NCBI GenBank assembly: GCA_027625915.1
Contig: JANTQA010000063.1
Coordinates: forward strand, 7,645,501 to 7,709,500
Source of the DNA: Anaeramoeba flamelloides
Taxonomy: Eukaryota; Metamonada; Anaeramoebidae
Direction: 5' to 3'
Length of the DNA: 64,000 nucleotides
Numbering within the stretch: the first letter of the stretch is position 1; each line of letters starts with the position of its first letter. Under the pieces are notes generated by a model. That model did no database searches and had not been told where the DNA came from. It saw only the letters and a list, made by a program, of their open reading frames with translations. This document shows positions 42,368 through 54,100 of this stretch, in pieces. The position numbers and the translations under genes were made by a program.

Positions 42368-44903
42368 TAAAATAAGAATGTAGACAGAAAAATGATACAA
42401 TATACTCTTTTTCAGTCAAATAGATCCAGTTTTATTGAAGAAATAGAACCTATTGTCAAAGTAAAATTTCAATTTTTTTATCTGACCATTTTTTCTCATT
42501 TATTAATTTTTTTAGTAGAGTTTGCTTTTTCTTTTTTGAAATTTTATCTACTTTTTCTTTTTTATTCTTTTCTATTTGCTATGTTTTCATAAAAAGTAAA
42601 TCTAAAAGAAAAAAAATGTTAAAAACTCAAAATAAACTTGAAGAAAAGTGAGATTTTGTAATTTTTATTTTTAAATGAATACATTTACAATCAAAAAAAT
42701 CTTATTGTTTAAAATTTTAAAATTCTCAAGAAATTGGGAAATTTTTTTCAAAACTTTACTATGAAAGAGGCCCAAAATTTTTTTAAAACATTTTTTTTAT
42801 TTTTGAATTTTTCTTTTAGTTCAGGTTTTTCTTTCCGTATCTCAACTCTAATCTGAATTATATTATTTCTCTTATTTCTAAATGACCTTAGTTTGGTTGA
42901 TTCTTAAAAAACATTGTGATTTTTTCAAATTTAAGCGGAGGGGACTTATTAGTGAAATGAAGTTTATAATAACAAAAAAAAAATTAAAAAATATTTATGG
43001 GTTGAAATAAACTGTTACCGACAAAAATATCACGTTTTTCAGAATTAACAAGAGATAAAGACCCAAAAAAATATTTTCAATATCTTTCAAATTGATTTTG
43101 TAAAAAATTTGAACATCAATGATGTTTATGAATTTAATTATTGAGAGTAAGGTGTAATTTTTTTAAAAAAATATTATTTCATTCAAGATCGAAATAATTA
43201 AAAAAATAATTATTAAAAAATATACAAAAATCTTTAAAAAAATCTAAATTCTAATGAAGTTTAAAAAAACAAACGATATCCAAAAAAAAAGTAGGTAAAA
43301 TTTATTTTAAAATATCTTTAAATAAATTAATTCTCATAAAAAATTAAAATATGATTAATTATTAAAAATGGTTTCTTGATTCAAAATAATAATTTTATTG
43401 AATTTTTAGTTTGGTAATATTACATTAATTTAAATAAAAATAATTAAAAATTTCTGATCTCAATTATATTTTGAATTTTTCAAGTAAGACAAAATATTTT
43501 TTTTTTCTTTTCTATATATAAAAATGGTTCTCCCCAGAAATTTAATATCGTGAAAATTCGGAATAAAAATTATAAAATTTATTAATGCATTTTATTGTTT
43601 AAAAAAACATTTGTACCCTTTCTTGTTCGTGCTTTTTATCGAAATTCAGAATGCTTTGTTTTCACCGAAAAATAATGCTATTTTTATCTTCATTTTTTTG
43701 AAATATTTAATTCAGCATATTTTGAAATAAATACCTTAGCCGTTTATTCAATTAATATTACTATTGAACTTTAATTGTGAAATCATTAATAAAAATCCAA
43801 AAAAAAAGGATTTTTTATAAAATGTCAAAAAAAATTCCCTTTCTTTTTTCGAAATACAACAAATATTTATTTTGAAATTGCTAATTTTGTTGTATTTTAA
43901 ATTTTTTACATTAATAATGATCTTTATCTAATTTCAAAGATTTAATATCGGGGTTGGTTATTTGTTAATAATGAGATAAAGGAATATGGTTGGACTGAGT
44001 AACTTGAAAAGAAAAAAAGAATCATAAAAAATTATCAAGGGTTAAAAAAAAAAGATTAAAAAATATTAAAGAAAAGATTTGAATTTAAAACTCACTCAAA
44101 CTCCCTTTTTACACTAATTATAGTAATTTTTTTTGAAAAAATACTAATTTTGAAATAAACTCTGAAAAAAAAAATGTAAATTTCTAAATCTCTGGTAATA
44201 GAAAACTTGTAAAAAAAAAAAATCACAAATTGTAACATCCATTTTGAAAGTTGGAGAATATTAAATTGTAATTTTACTTTATAGAATTTTCACATTTTTT
44301 CTCTCCGCCATTTGTTAATAGTCTTATTCGAATTTAAATACTTTATTAATTTCAAAATAAAAGGAACAGAATTCTCATAAAGCTTTCTATAGAAGGAACC
44401 TAAAGTAGAATTAAAATAACTACTAATACAAGTCCACAATTCTCAAACGAAAATCCTAGTATATCTGATTTCAGGGATTTACATTTGATTTTGATCTCCT
44501 AATTATTTCTAAAAAAATAGAAGGAATATTTTGTTAATTTTTTTTCCAAGATCTTATTTTTACAACTTTCAATATTTGTTATAGTGCACATACAAATTTG
44601 TCACGTACTTTTTTTCACAACAATTTTATCTCTTGTTAAATCTTTTTTGATCCCCCTTAAATTATTTTTTTTATTCACAAATTACGAAGTGTACTCTGGA
44701 AAACAATAAATTTTAATTTGAAAAGAAAATCTGAAAAGTGATCATAAAACATTAGTTATTCAGTTTGAGATCATGAATTATAGGGAAAATTCTTTTTTCA
44801 AACCTAATAATATCTTTCAAATTAAAATAAAGTCAAAAACAAAATTTATTCAAAAACAAACTCATTTTTTTTATTTATCGCTTTTAATAATTTAATTCTT
44901 AAA

Positions 44904-45518
44904 ATGTCTCAAACAAAAAAGAAAAGAAGTTTCCGTGTTTACACATACAGAGGTGTTGAACTTGACAACCTTGTCAATATGAAAATGGACAAATTCGCAG
45001 AACTTTTAGATTCTCGTGGAAGAAGAAAACTCAATAGAGGACTTTCAAGAAGGCACACTTCTTTGATCAAAAGACTTCGAAAAGCAGTACGATCTTTTCT
45101 ATCCTAAACTCTTGAAGAGACAAGTTGTTCTTTTTTTTTGAAACAAGTCAAAAGACCAACTTGTTAAAAAAAAAAAAAAAACTCATTTCTTTTCAACCTT
45201 TTTTCTTTTTTTTTTTTACTTTTTTGATGCTAAATTTTGACAAAACTATCACAAAAAATTAAAACACAGAAAAAAGGAGTAAAACCCGGTGACAACGCAC
45301 CAGTAATCAGAACTCATCTTAGAGATATGATTATTCTTCCAGAAATGGTTGGCTCAACTATTGCTGTTCATAATGGAAAGAATTTCATTCCAATTGAAAT
45401 CAATGCCAGAATGATCGGATGCTATCTTGGAGAATTTTCCTTGACATACAAAAAGACTACTCACGGTAGACCAGGTGTTGGTGCAACTCACTCTTCCAAA
45501 TTTGTTCCTTTAAAATAA
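44904..45518 (+). CDS. rps15: 40S ribosomal protein uS19 (RPS15), two exons (143 aa)
   Basis: Exons 44,904-45,086 and 45,270-45,518 are joined in phase 0 by a 183-nt intron (GCA|GTACGA ... ACACAG|AAA). The product begins [20 protein letters not shown], and the junction reads [20 protein letters not shown], matching the family pattern RLRKAKKEAPP...VVKTHLRDMI. It ends in [16 protein letters not shown], the conserved C-terminal tail. Length is normal (human protein 145 residues). It is a component of the small-subunit head near the decoding site. Codon use is richer in GC than the flanks, as expected for a highly expressed gene. The intron contains a small foldback (ACAAGTTGTT/AACTTGTT). Confidence 0.96.
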
Positions 45519-45648
45519 ACAAATTTTTCAAGATCTTTAAATTTTGTTTTTATATTTCAATTTTACACTGTTTCATTTTCTCGAACAATTGTAATCCTCA
45601 TTCAAACATTTGCAAAATAACAAAAGAAATCACACCACACAAACGTGA

Positions 45649-45858
45649 TCAAATCTGGAGAATTGATTCAAAATCTTTCATTTTCTTTTTGAGATTTACT
45701 TTTTTATTGATTCTATTTATCTTTTTCTTTAAATTCGTATTTTTGTTTGTCTTTGCAATCATAAATAAAATCTCTACAAAAAATGTTTCACCTATTTGGT
45801 ACAAATTTTTGACTTTTTCCAGATTATTATTTTCATTAGATATTAATTGGGTATCTAT
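45649..45858 (-). CDS. probable terminal exon of an unidentified minus-strand gene
   Basis: Minus-strand open frame after a good acceptor (TTAATTCTTCAG|ATAGAT). It encodes IDTQLISNENNNLEKVKNLY, then QIGETFFVEILFMIAKTNK and a Lys/Asn-rich tail to TGA. It is convergent with uS19, 130 bp away. A possible upstream exon at ~46,181-46,235 (YFKIELIKIDGAFENN, acceptor CTATTCTCCAG) does not join in phase directly, so a linking exon is missing or the pairing is wrong. Family not recognised. Confidence 0.35.
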   Translation of the reverse strand: MDTQLISNENNNLEKVKNLYQIGETFFVEILFMIAKTNKNTNLKKKINRINKKVNLKKKMKDFESILQI

Positions 45859-47212
45859 CTGAAGAATTAAGAACATTTTTTACTGATAAATTCCAAAAAA
45901 GGTTTTCAATTTTTTTCGTTCAATTTGCTTTTTTTAAATATATTAACAAAGTTTTGAAACAAAGAATTTTGTTTGTAAAAATCCAAAGAAACATTCAAAA
46001 AAAAAGTTGACTTTTTAGAATTTCTTTGATATGAATTGTTTTAGGGATTGAAATAGAAATTTTAGAAATTGAAAATTGAACGAAAAATATTTTGATATTT
46101 TTAGGATTTTATCAGTACACTTTTGTATTTCGTCAATGGATCTTTTCAAATTTATTTGTCACCTAAACTATTATTTTCAAAAGCTCCATCAATTTTTATC
46201 AATTCAATCTTGAAATACTGGAGAATAGTCAAATTAAAGGATTCTTAATTATTTTTTTCAAGTATGGTTAAAAAAAGCATACTTTGTGTTTTTTAATTTT
46301 CTTTTAATTGAATTCAACCTTTGAAAAGAATTATTAAACATTGATATTTCAAAGATGTTCTATTGTAGCCTAGCTGTCATATTATTTAGACATGATAATA
46401 AATATCCCAATCACTCTAATTAATAAATGATAATCAATCAATAAAACCCCTTTCAATAATTCCAATTATTAAAACTTGAAAAATTGGGATAATTTCCAAT
46501 TTAACCCATTTTTCTTTTTTGAAACTAATCTTTATTTTTTTTAACATTTAATCCTGAATTATTAAGTTGGATCTATGTATGTATATACTCAATTATAAAA
46601 ATTGTGGCTTTTCTGATTTAATAAATTGAAAAAAAAATTACCCTTTAGTATTCATAAACAACTAATAATATAATCAGATTTGAAATTCACTTTTAAATCA
46701 TTTTAAATCTATAAAAGCTTGATATTTTAATAATTAAAAAAAAAATAAAACCAAAAATTCAAAAAAAAAATTAATCACAATTTTTTAAATGAGCATTAAA
46801 GATTTTTTAATACTGAACTTTTACAGAAAACAATTTTTAACAAGTAGATTTTTAATCAGGATTAAATTCATTTTTAAAGTCATTACATAGTTGAAAATTT
46901 CAAAATTATTATTTGTCTTCTCGAAAATATTTTTTTTTTCCACATGATCTTTCACCAAAAAAAAAGTAAAAAAAAAAAAAAAAAAAAAAAGAAATCAAAA
47001 AAAGAAAAATCAATAAGAAAAATAAAAAGTTGAAAAAGTGATAAAATGATTCTGATCCAAAAATTTGAAAAAGCAAAACTGTAATTTGTATAATTAGAAA
47101 AAACGATTTTGATCTAGAAATTAAAAATATTTCATTTACAATAATATGAAATAAATCCTCAAAACAAGTTCCATTAACATTATGAAGTGAGTTGAAATTT
47201 ATGAAAAATGGT

Positions 47213-47246
<34 letters not shown>

Positions 47247-47252
<6 letters not shown>

Positions 47253-47944
47253 TGTTTCAGTCAAAGTGGCCCAACTTTTTTTTCAAATATCGATTATTTT
47301 ATATAATTGACCTTTGAAGAACAAATAAGAAATAAACAGAATAATAAACCTTAAAGAATTGTTGATATATGCCTGATTGACAACTAATAAATCAATAAAT
47401 TTTATTAAAAATTGAAACAATCAAATTCTTAGGGCCCAATGGAGAAAAGCAACAATGTTCGTTTTGAACTTCTACTGGTATTTGAATAATAAATAGGAAA
47501 TATTTTTCACTTCATTTTTCATATGTTTCTTTTAGAAATCAAGTCCCCAAACGAAGTGTGTTGGTATTTGTGGTCTATATTTGAAAAAGGAAAAGAAAAT
47601 GAAGTGGAAAATTTTCACATTTATTAAACAAATATCAAGATCAAAGATCAAATTGAATTGCAATAGAAAACAATATGATTTCTCAACAATCATTTACATG
47701 ATTTCAATAACCTTAGAATAACACATTTTTACCAAGTGACTATTGATCTTGAAATAAAAAAAAAATTTGCAACTGAATGACTTTTTTGAAAAAAAATCGA
47801 AAAAAAACAACAAAAATGTGCAAAAATGTGAAACAATGATTTCCATTTTGAAAATTTACAAAATAAATTTTTTTCTTCTAATATCTATGCAAACCCTTTA
47901 AACACATTTAATTTCACCCATTACAACTGGGCCCCTTTGACTGA

Positions 47945-47957
<13 letters not shown>
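47247..47957. mobile_element. ~710-bp Tc1/mariner-like non-autonomous element in a TA microsatellite
   Basis: The left end reads CTGTTTCAGTCAAAGTGGCC; the right end, reverse-complemented, reads CTATTTTTCAGTCAAAGGGG, then CCCAGT. (TA)n lies directly outside both ends, consistent with a TA target. A TGGTATTTGAA-type end at 47,475 suggests a second element nested inside. No transposase ORF. Confidence 0.6.
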
Positions 47958-47977
<20 letters not shown>

Positions 47978-49049
47978 AAACCAATTTCACAAAAGGTGAA
48001 CTACCAAAAATGAAAAATTCACTTTTTAAAAAGAATAAACCAACATGTGATTATTTCGAAATAAAAAAAAAACATAAACTTCGAATTAGAGTTGAGAATT
48101 ATAAAAGAATTACCTATACAAACTATAAATATTTTAAAAAATAAAATATGAAAACAATTTTTGGGAAATATTTCGTTGAGGGATTTGGTTCAAAATTTTA
48201 CAATTACTCTGCATTATTCAAATTGTTGATCATAATATTTTTGATTAGTAAATTTATTCCTTTTAATTGAAAATACAAAACATCACTTTTCATAAAGTTT
48301 ATTTTGAGTTACAAAACAAAATTTTTTAAACCAACTTTTTTAAAAAACAAGAAGAACAAGAGAATAAGCAATAATTTGAAACCATGATTTATCATTGTGA
48401 AAAAAAATTCGTTCATTCAAAAATTTTGATTTTTTTTTTAAAGGAAGTAAGTACATTTTACTATTTTGAAAATTTTTAATTGTGTGAACCTTACTGGAAA
48501 ATTTTTTTTGAGTGCTAACAGATATTGAAATTTTGAAACCAAAAAACCATTCACTGGTCTATTCGTGAAAAGAACCCAAAGTAATTCAGAGTTGAATCTT
48601 AAATTTTTTAATTTTTTGAAGATTTTTTTTGATTCAATTTTTGGTTTTATTAAATTTTTTTTTTGATCTAGAAATGTGTTTATGCGAACGATTGAAATTA
48701 ATCAAACAGTAAACCAAAAAAATCTACTCGAAAAGGTGTAAATTTGAAACAAATATTTTCTTTTAGAAGACCAAGCACGAAAGATCATAATTCCAAATAA
48801 ATTAGTTGAAATCAAGAATGAAAAAAAAAAAAAAATCGACTAAAAACCTATTTTCGAAGATTAGTCTTCGTTATCTTCTTAGTTGGTATGAATACAAACT
48901 ATTTTTTTCCTGGAATTTCTCACTCCAATACTATTTATTATTATTTTACAAAACATTTTGTGACAAATTTGCTTTCAAAATTCTTTTTTAAAATATTTTT
49001 ATCAAAAAAAACCAAAACAAAGAATAGTATTTCAAAAATTAAAATAAAA

Positions 49050-49935
49050 AGGGGTTGAATTATCGGAATCAAAAAAACAGTTACAAAAGATTCAAATCAA
49101 AATAATTGAAAAATTCAAGAAAAAATTTCAATCTGATTCAGAATTTTTTAGAGTTCTCATATTAAGGGAAAATAAATAATTATAAAATCAAACGAATTTG
49201 TCCAATAAACCCTTATTCTCAAGAAGAATTAAAAAAAACATTTGATTTTCAAAACTCAAACTCGAATTAGATGAATTAAATGAAAATAGGATTTTTAAAT
49301 TCATTTTGGGAAATTCTGAAGAAATAAACAGGTAATTTGTTTATCAAAAATTTTCCAAACAAAATTATTTTCATAAAGAATTAAAAATAAAACGGAATAA
49401 AGAATAAGTAATTGTGTAAAATATTATAGATAAGATCGAGTAATAAATGATTTTTATTTATTTTTTTTTTGATCAATTTTTTTATTTTTTTGATTTCTTT
49501 TTTTTTATTGGTATGAAAATATCTTATACTATGATATATTCCACTCTAATATTTATGAAAATATAAATGTATCTGGCTCAAGAAATGATTTCAAAAATTT
49601 AGTTTTACATAAATGGTGGCACCTAGAAAATGAAAAATATACTTACTCCCTTAAATAATAAATATTTCCAAAATGATTTTTGATCAATATAACTTTTTAT
49701 CATTAAATCATAGATTGAATAAAAAACAAAGTCATTACTAATTAAAATTTTCAGAAAACAATATTATTTCCTTTCTTTTTGATCCTTGTGAATTCCTTTT
49801 TAATGCTAAATATACACAAATCAATTTTTATTGTAAATTTTATAAAAATAAGAGAAATATTTATGGAGAAATATTAAAATCTATTAATGCAATAAGATAT
49901 TTATCATTGCTAGACAAAGTGGATTTATCAAGGTG
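49050..49935 (+). mobile_element. decayed LINE fragment (RT C-terminal region)
   Basis: Discontinuous frames resemble the tail of the LINE at 36.5-38.1 kb: ELSESKKQLQKIQIKIIEKF (49,056), NENRIFKFILGNSEEINR (49,280), VLHKWWHLENEKYTYSLK (49,600) and SENNIISFLFDPCEFLFNAK (49,752, the position of the usual HFL..C block). Stops and shifts separate the pieces. Attribution rests on composition and motif order only. Confidence 0.4.
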
Positions 49936-51137
49936 AATCTTAAATATCCTTTTAAATCAAATTGAATCAAATAATCTTTGAAAGAAAGATATTTTCTCAA
50001 AATAGATTGATTTTCACTAATTTTTTACAATCAAAACTCCAAAATAACGAAATATTAAGATTTTAGAAACTATTTAAATTCTAAAAATCCACATAGACAA
50101 ACCTTAATTTAAAAAAATTATTCATTTTTTTGTCTACACAAACAATCACTTACTTGATCTTGGAATGTAATCTAATAAAAAAAAAATCAACATTTTTAGT
50201 AAAATTTTACAATTAAAATTCTATTCTTTTATTTTTAGCGTTTCAAAGCAATTCATAAAATTCAAAATGAAACGAAATATTTTTTTTTTAAAAATTATCA
50301 TTAGTTCTGACTCTTTTTTTTTATTAAATGTATGATTTGTTAATAAAATTTTACTTTGATCAAAAATCATTTTGGAAATATTTATTATTTAAAAAACGAA
50401 AACAAATTTTTGACTAAATAAAATTTTTTTCAATGATCTAAAATTTTATCACAATGATAATAAACCAAAAATATTAAAAAGTAAAAATTGAACTTTTACG
50501 AAATTTAAAAAAATGATAAACATCTAAAAAGTGAAAATTAGTTATGGTAAAAATCTGGGGTAAAATGATTCTTATCTCAAATATAAATTTAATTTTTGAT
50601 GTTAAACATGGAAACAAATGTAAGGTTTCGTATTTTAATACATCCAGTTCGGGAAATTTTATAAATGGTTGATCTAGAAAAATTTTTTTTCATTATTATA
50701 TAAAAAATCAGATAAATTTAGAAACTAATATCATTATAAAAATGAGTTTATTCAATTACAACAATTAGATCATACTCATACTAAAAATTCAAAATATTGC
50801 TATTTAATTGTAAATTTATGACTGGTATTTTTTTCAACCTCGATGAATTCAATAATGATTTTAAAAAAATAACAAGATGTTTTTATTTTTAAATTTTTAA
50901 TATATATTAATTTATATACATATATCAAATTTAATTAAAAAAAAAAAAATTAAATAAAGTAGAGAAATATATAAATATCTAAATTCATAATAATATATAC
51001 ACATTTATTATAAATGTAAATTTATAATTTATGTCAAAAAAAAAACACTATATTTATCTACATGTTCCTCAAATAACAAAATCTTAATTATTTTTGTTAT
51101 TGAGGCAATGAAACATAAATAAATATTATTAAAAAAT

Positions 51138-54100
51138 TTAATCTTTAATTTTCTTTTCATTTGTAAAAAGATCATGTGTGCCTCCTTGATTCCCATCAAA
51201 TCTTGTAAATGAAAAGCCAACAAATCTATTATTTCTCTTTTCTTTTATTTTCTCCTCTGGATTTAATTTTTCAGGTATTTCGAAAGTAATATCGGTTTCA
51301 TCAAAATAGCTAGTATCAAAATAAGAAACATCAAGATCGTTTTCAACCTTTGGCACAAACGGCGGGGTATATTTTTTTAGAGAATTCCAATATATGTCTT
51401 CAAAAAATTTGTGATTTTTAATTTGTTCAATGTCAAATTTTTCTGTTCTATTTCCATCTTTTACTAACAATTTAGTAATCAAATCCCATGCAATTGGCGC
51501 AATGATTGCTTCGCCAGTTTCTTCATCCAATGGATTTTCCAGTGATTCTTCTGAATGTAATACATTTTCTAAGGTTTCTTCCGCGGTTTCTCCAGAGAAT
51601 GGTGGAAATCCAGTTAACATTTCAAAAAAAATACATCCAAAGCTCCACAAATCAATAGACTTAGTATAACCCCTTTTTTCTAAAATATCAGGTGAAATGT
51701 AATCTGGTGAACCAACTACTGTAAAAAATTTTTGTCTATTGCCATGCTGAAATTTTTTTTTTTTTTTTTTTGATTTTTTTGTTTCGATTTTATCAGTTTT
51801 GTTATTTCCATTATCATTTTTCTGTTTATTTGTTTCTTGAATTTTTTCTTTCTTTTCCTTTTCCTTTTCCTTTTCATTTTCTTTTTCCTTTTCTTTTTCT
51901 TTTTCTTTTTCCTTTTCCTTTTTTTCTTCCTTTTTAATTTCCGTTTCTTTTTTCCTTTTTTTTTCAATTTCTTCAATTTCATTATTTCCATTATCATTTT
52001 CCTTTTTATTTATTTCTTGAATTTTTTCTTGTTTTTCATTTTCATTTCCATTTTCCATTTTCCTTTCCCTTTCCTTTTCTTCCTCTTCATTTCCATTTCC
52101 AATTTCTTTTTTCTTTTCATTTTCAATTTCAACAATTTCATTATTTCCATTTCCATTTTTCTGCTGATTTGTTTTTTGAATTTTTTCTTGTTTTTTATTT
52201 TCCTTTTCATTTTCCTTTTCATTTTCTTTTTTTTCTTCCTTTTTAATTTCCGTTTCTTTTTTCCTTTTTTTTTCAATTTCATCAATTTCATTATTTCCAT
52301 CACCATTTTCCTTTTTATTTGTTTTTTGAATTTTTTCTTGTTTTTCATTTTCATTAACATTTTCCTTTCCCTTTCCCTTTTCCTTTTCCTTTCCCTTTCC
52401 CTTTCCCTTTTCTTCATTTTCAATTCCAATTTCCTTTTTCTTTTTTTCTTCCTTTTCAATTTCGATAATTTCTTCATTTGCTTTTTTTCCATTTTTCTGT
52501 TGACTTGTTTCTTGAATTTTTTCTTGTTTTTTATTTTCATTTTGTTTTTCAAATTCTTTTCCAGATTCTGTGTTTTGTGTTCTATTATGTTTCTTTAAAG
52601 TTATTTGACTTCTTAATTCGATTTTTTTTTTTTGTTTTAAATAAGCATTAGTAATTTTACTTATGGTATCATTAAAATTTAATTCTTTTTGAAATTTTTT
52701 CGAAAGCCCAAAATCAGTCAATTTTATATGCCCATTATGATCAATTAAAAAATTTTCTGGCTTGATATCACGATGGATGTAGCCAAGTTCATGTAATTCT
52801 TCAATAGACAATAGCATTTCTGCAGCGTAAAATTTTGTAGAATCTTCATCCAAAAACACAACATTCATCAATAAGGCTTTAAGGTCACCCCCCCTTAAGA
52901 ATTCCATTGCCAAATATAGGAATTTGTGATCTTGAAAAGAATAAGACAAGTTTACCAACCAAATACTGGAATGGTCAGCCAGGATATGTCTTTCCGCCAT
53001 GATATTTTCCACTTTTTTAGTTTGGAAAATTAAAGATTTTTCCATTCTTTTTAAAGCGAGTAGTTCATTTGTGTCATTTTTTCTACATAAAAATACTTCG
53101 CCATAGCCACCCTGTCCAATTTTACCCAGAATGGTGAATTGGTCTATTGTTGTTGTTGAATACTTTGATCTTAACAGGAAATTTTCTTTTTGATAATGTT
53201 CACGAAGTCTCTTTTGACTTTCGATTTCATTCATTTGAGCATTTTGGATTTGATTTTTAATTTTTTTCAATCTTTTTTCACGGCAAATGTAATAAAAAAA
53301 ATTCTCGACATAACGTTGTTTGAGGTATTTTTTATAAAGCTTTACATTTCGTTTGGTTTGATATTTCATATCGTGTAATGGTATACATTCACCTCCTTTA
53401 ATTGGATATTCTTTGTTTTTTTTAGTTTTTATTTTTAGATCTTGATTTTCTTTTATTACTTTTTTTTTTTTTTGATCTTTTTTTTCTTTTTTTTCCTTGA
53501 TTTTTTCCTTTTTTATCTCTTTTTTAGCTTTTGTATTCTTTTCCTTTATTTTTTGTTTTTTGTTAGTTATATATGAATCATTATTGTTTTTTCTTTTTGC
53601 ATTAGAATTTGTTTTGCTTTTATTATTGTTTTTGTTTGTTTGGGGTATTTTCTTGTGGATTTTTGTCATTAATTCTTTATTACCTTTTCTTAAACTTTTT
53701 TTAGCAACTATATTATTTTTTGGTTTATTATTTGTTTTAATTTGACTTTTTGTTTTTTTTTTTTTTGTTGTTGAAAATTTTTTTGTAGTTGGGGTTGGTA
53801 CTTTTTTTCTTGGTGTTTTTACATTTTTTTTTGGTGTTTTTACATTCTTTCTTGGTGTTGTGACGTTTTTTCTTGGTTTGATTACTTTTTTCATTTGTGT
53901 TTTTTTTCTTGGCGTTGTAATTTTTATTATTGGCGTTTTTACTTTTCTCCTTTGTGTTTTTACTCTTGGTGTTTTTACATTATTTTTTTGTATTTTTATT
54001 TTTGGTGTTGTACCTTTTTTTATTGGTGCCCTTGTTGGTGGTTTTGTAACTTTTTTTGTTGGTGTGTTTTTCATTGGTGTTATGGTTTTTTTGGATGTGA

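Larger units (their letters stand above)
40554..44903. other. AT-rich intergenic region with two MITEs
   Basis: Contains elements at 41,115-41,571 and 42,175-42,367 and a part-copy of the 220-bp MITE near 44,345-44,400. At 42,392-42,457 a short frame (MIQYTLFQSNRSSFIEEIEP, ending IVK|GTAAAA) looks like an isolated exon, but I found no partner for it. Otherwise nothing seen. Confidence 0.5.
45859..51137. other. AT-rich region with a Tc1/mariner-like element and a LINE relic
   Basis: No other gene seen. Contents: TA microsatellites at 47,219-47,246 and 47,953-47,976 bounding a TIR element, part of a TTTTTAATTG-type MITE near 48,465-48,720, and a decayed LINE at 49,050-49,935. The rest is low-complexity. 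Confidence 0.5.

Noticed and set aside
46183-46260. Possible minus-strand exon YFKIELIKIDGAFENN
   Set aside because: Good acceptor, but it does not join in phase to the exon at 45,649-45,858 without an implausibly short intron.
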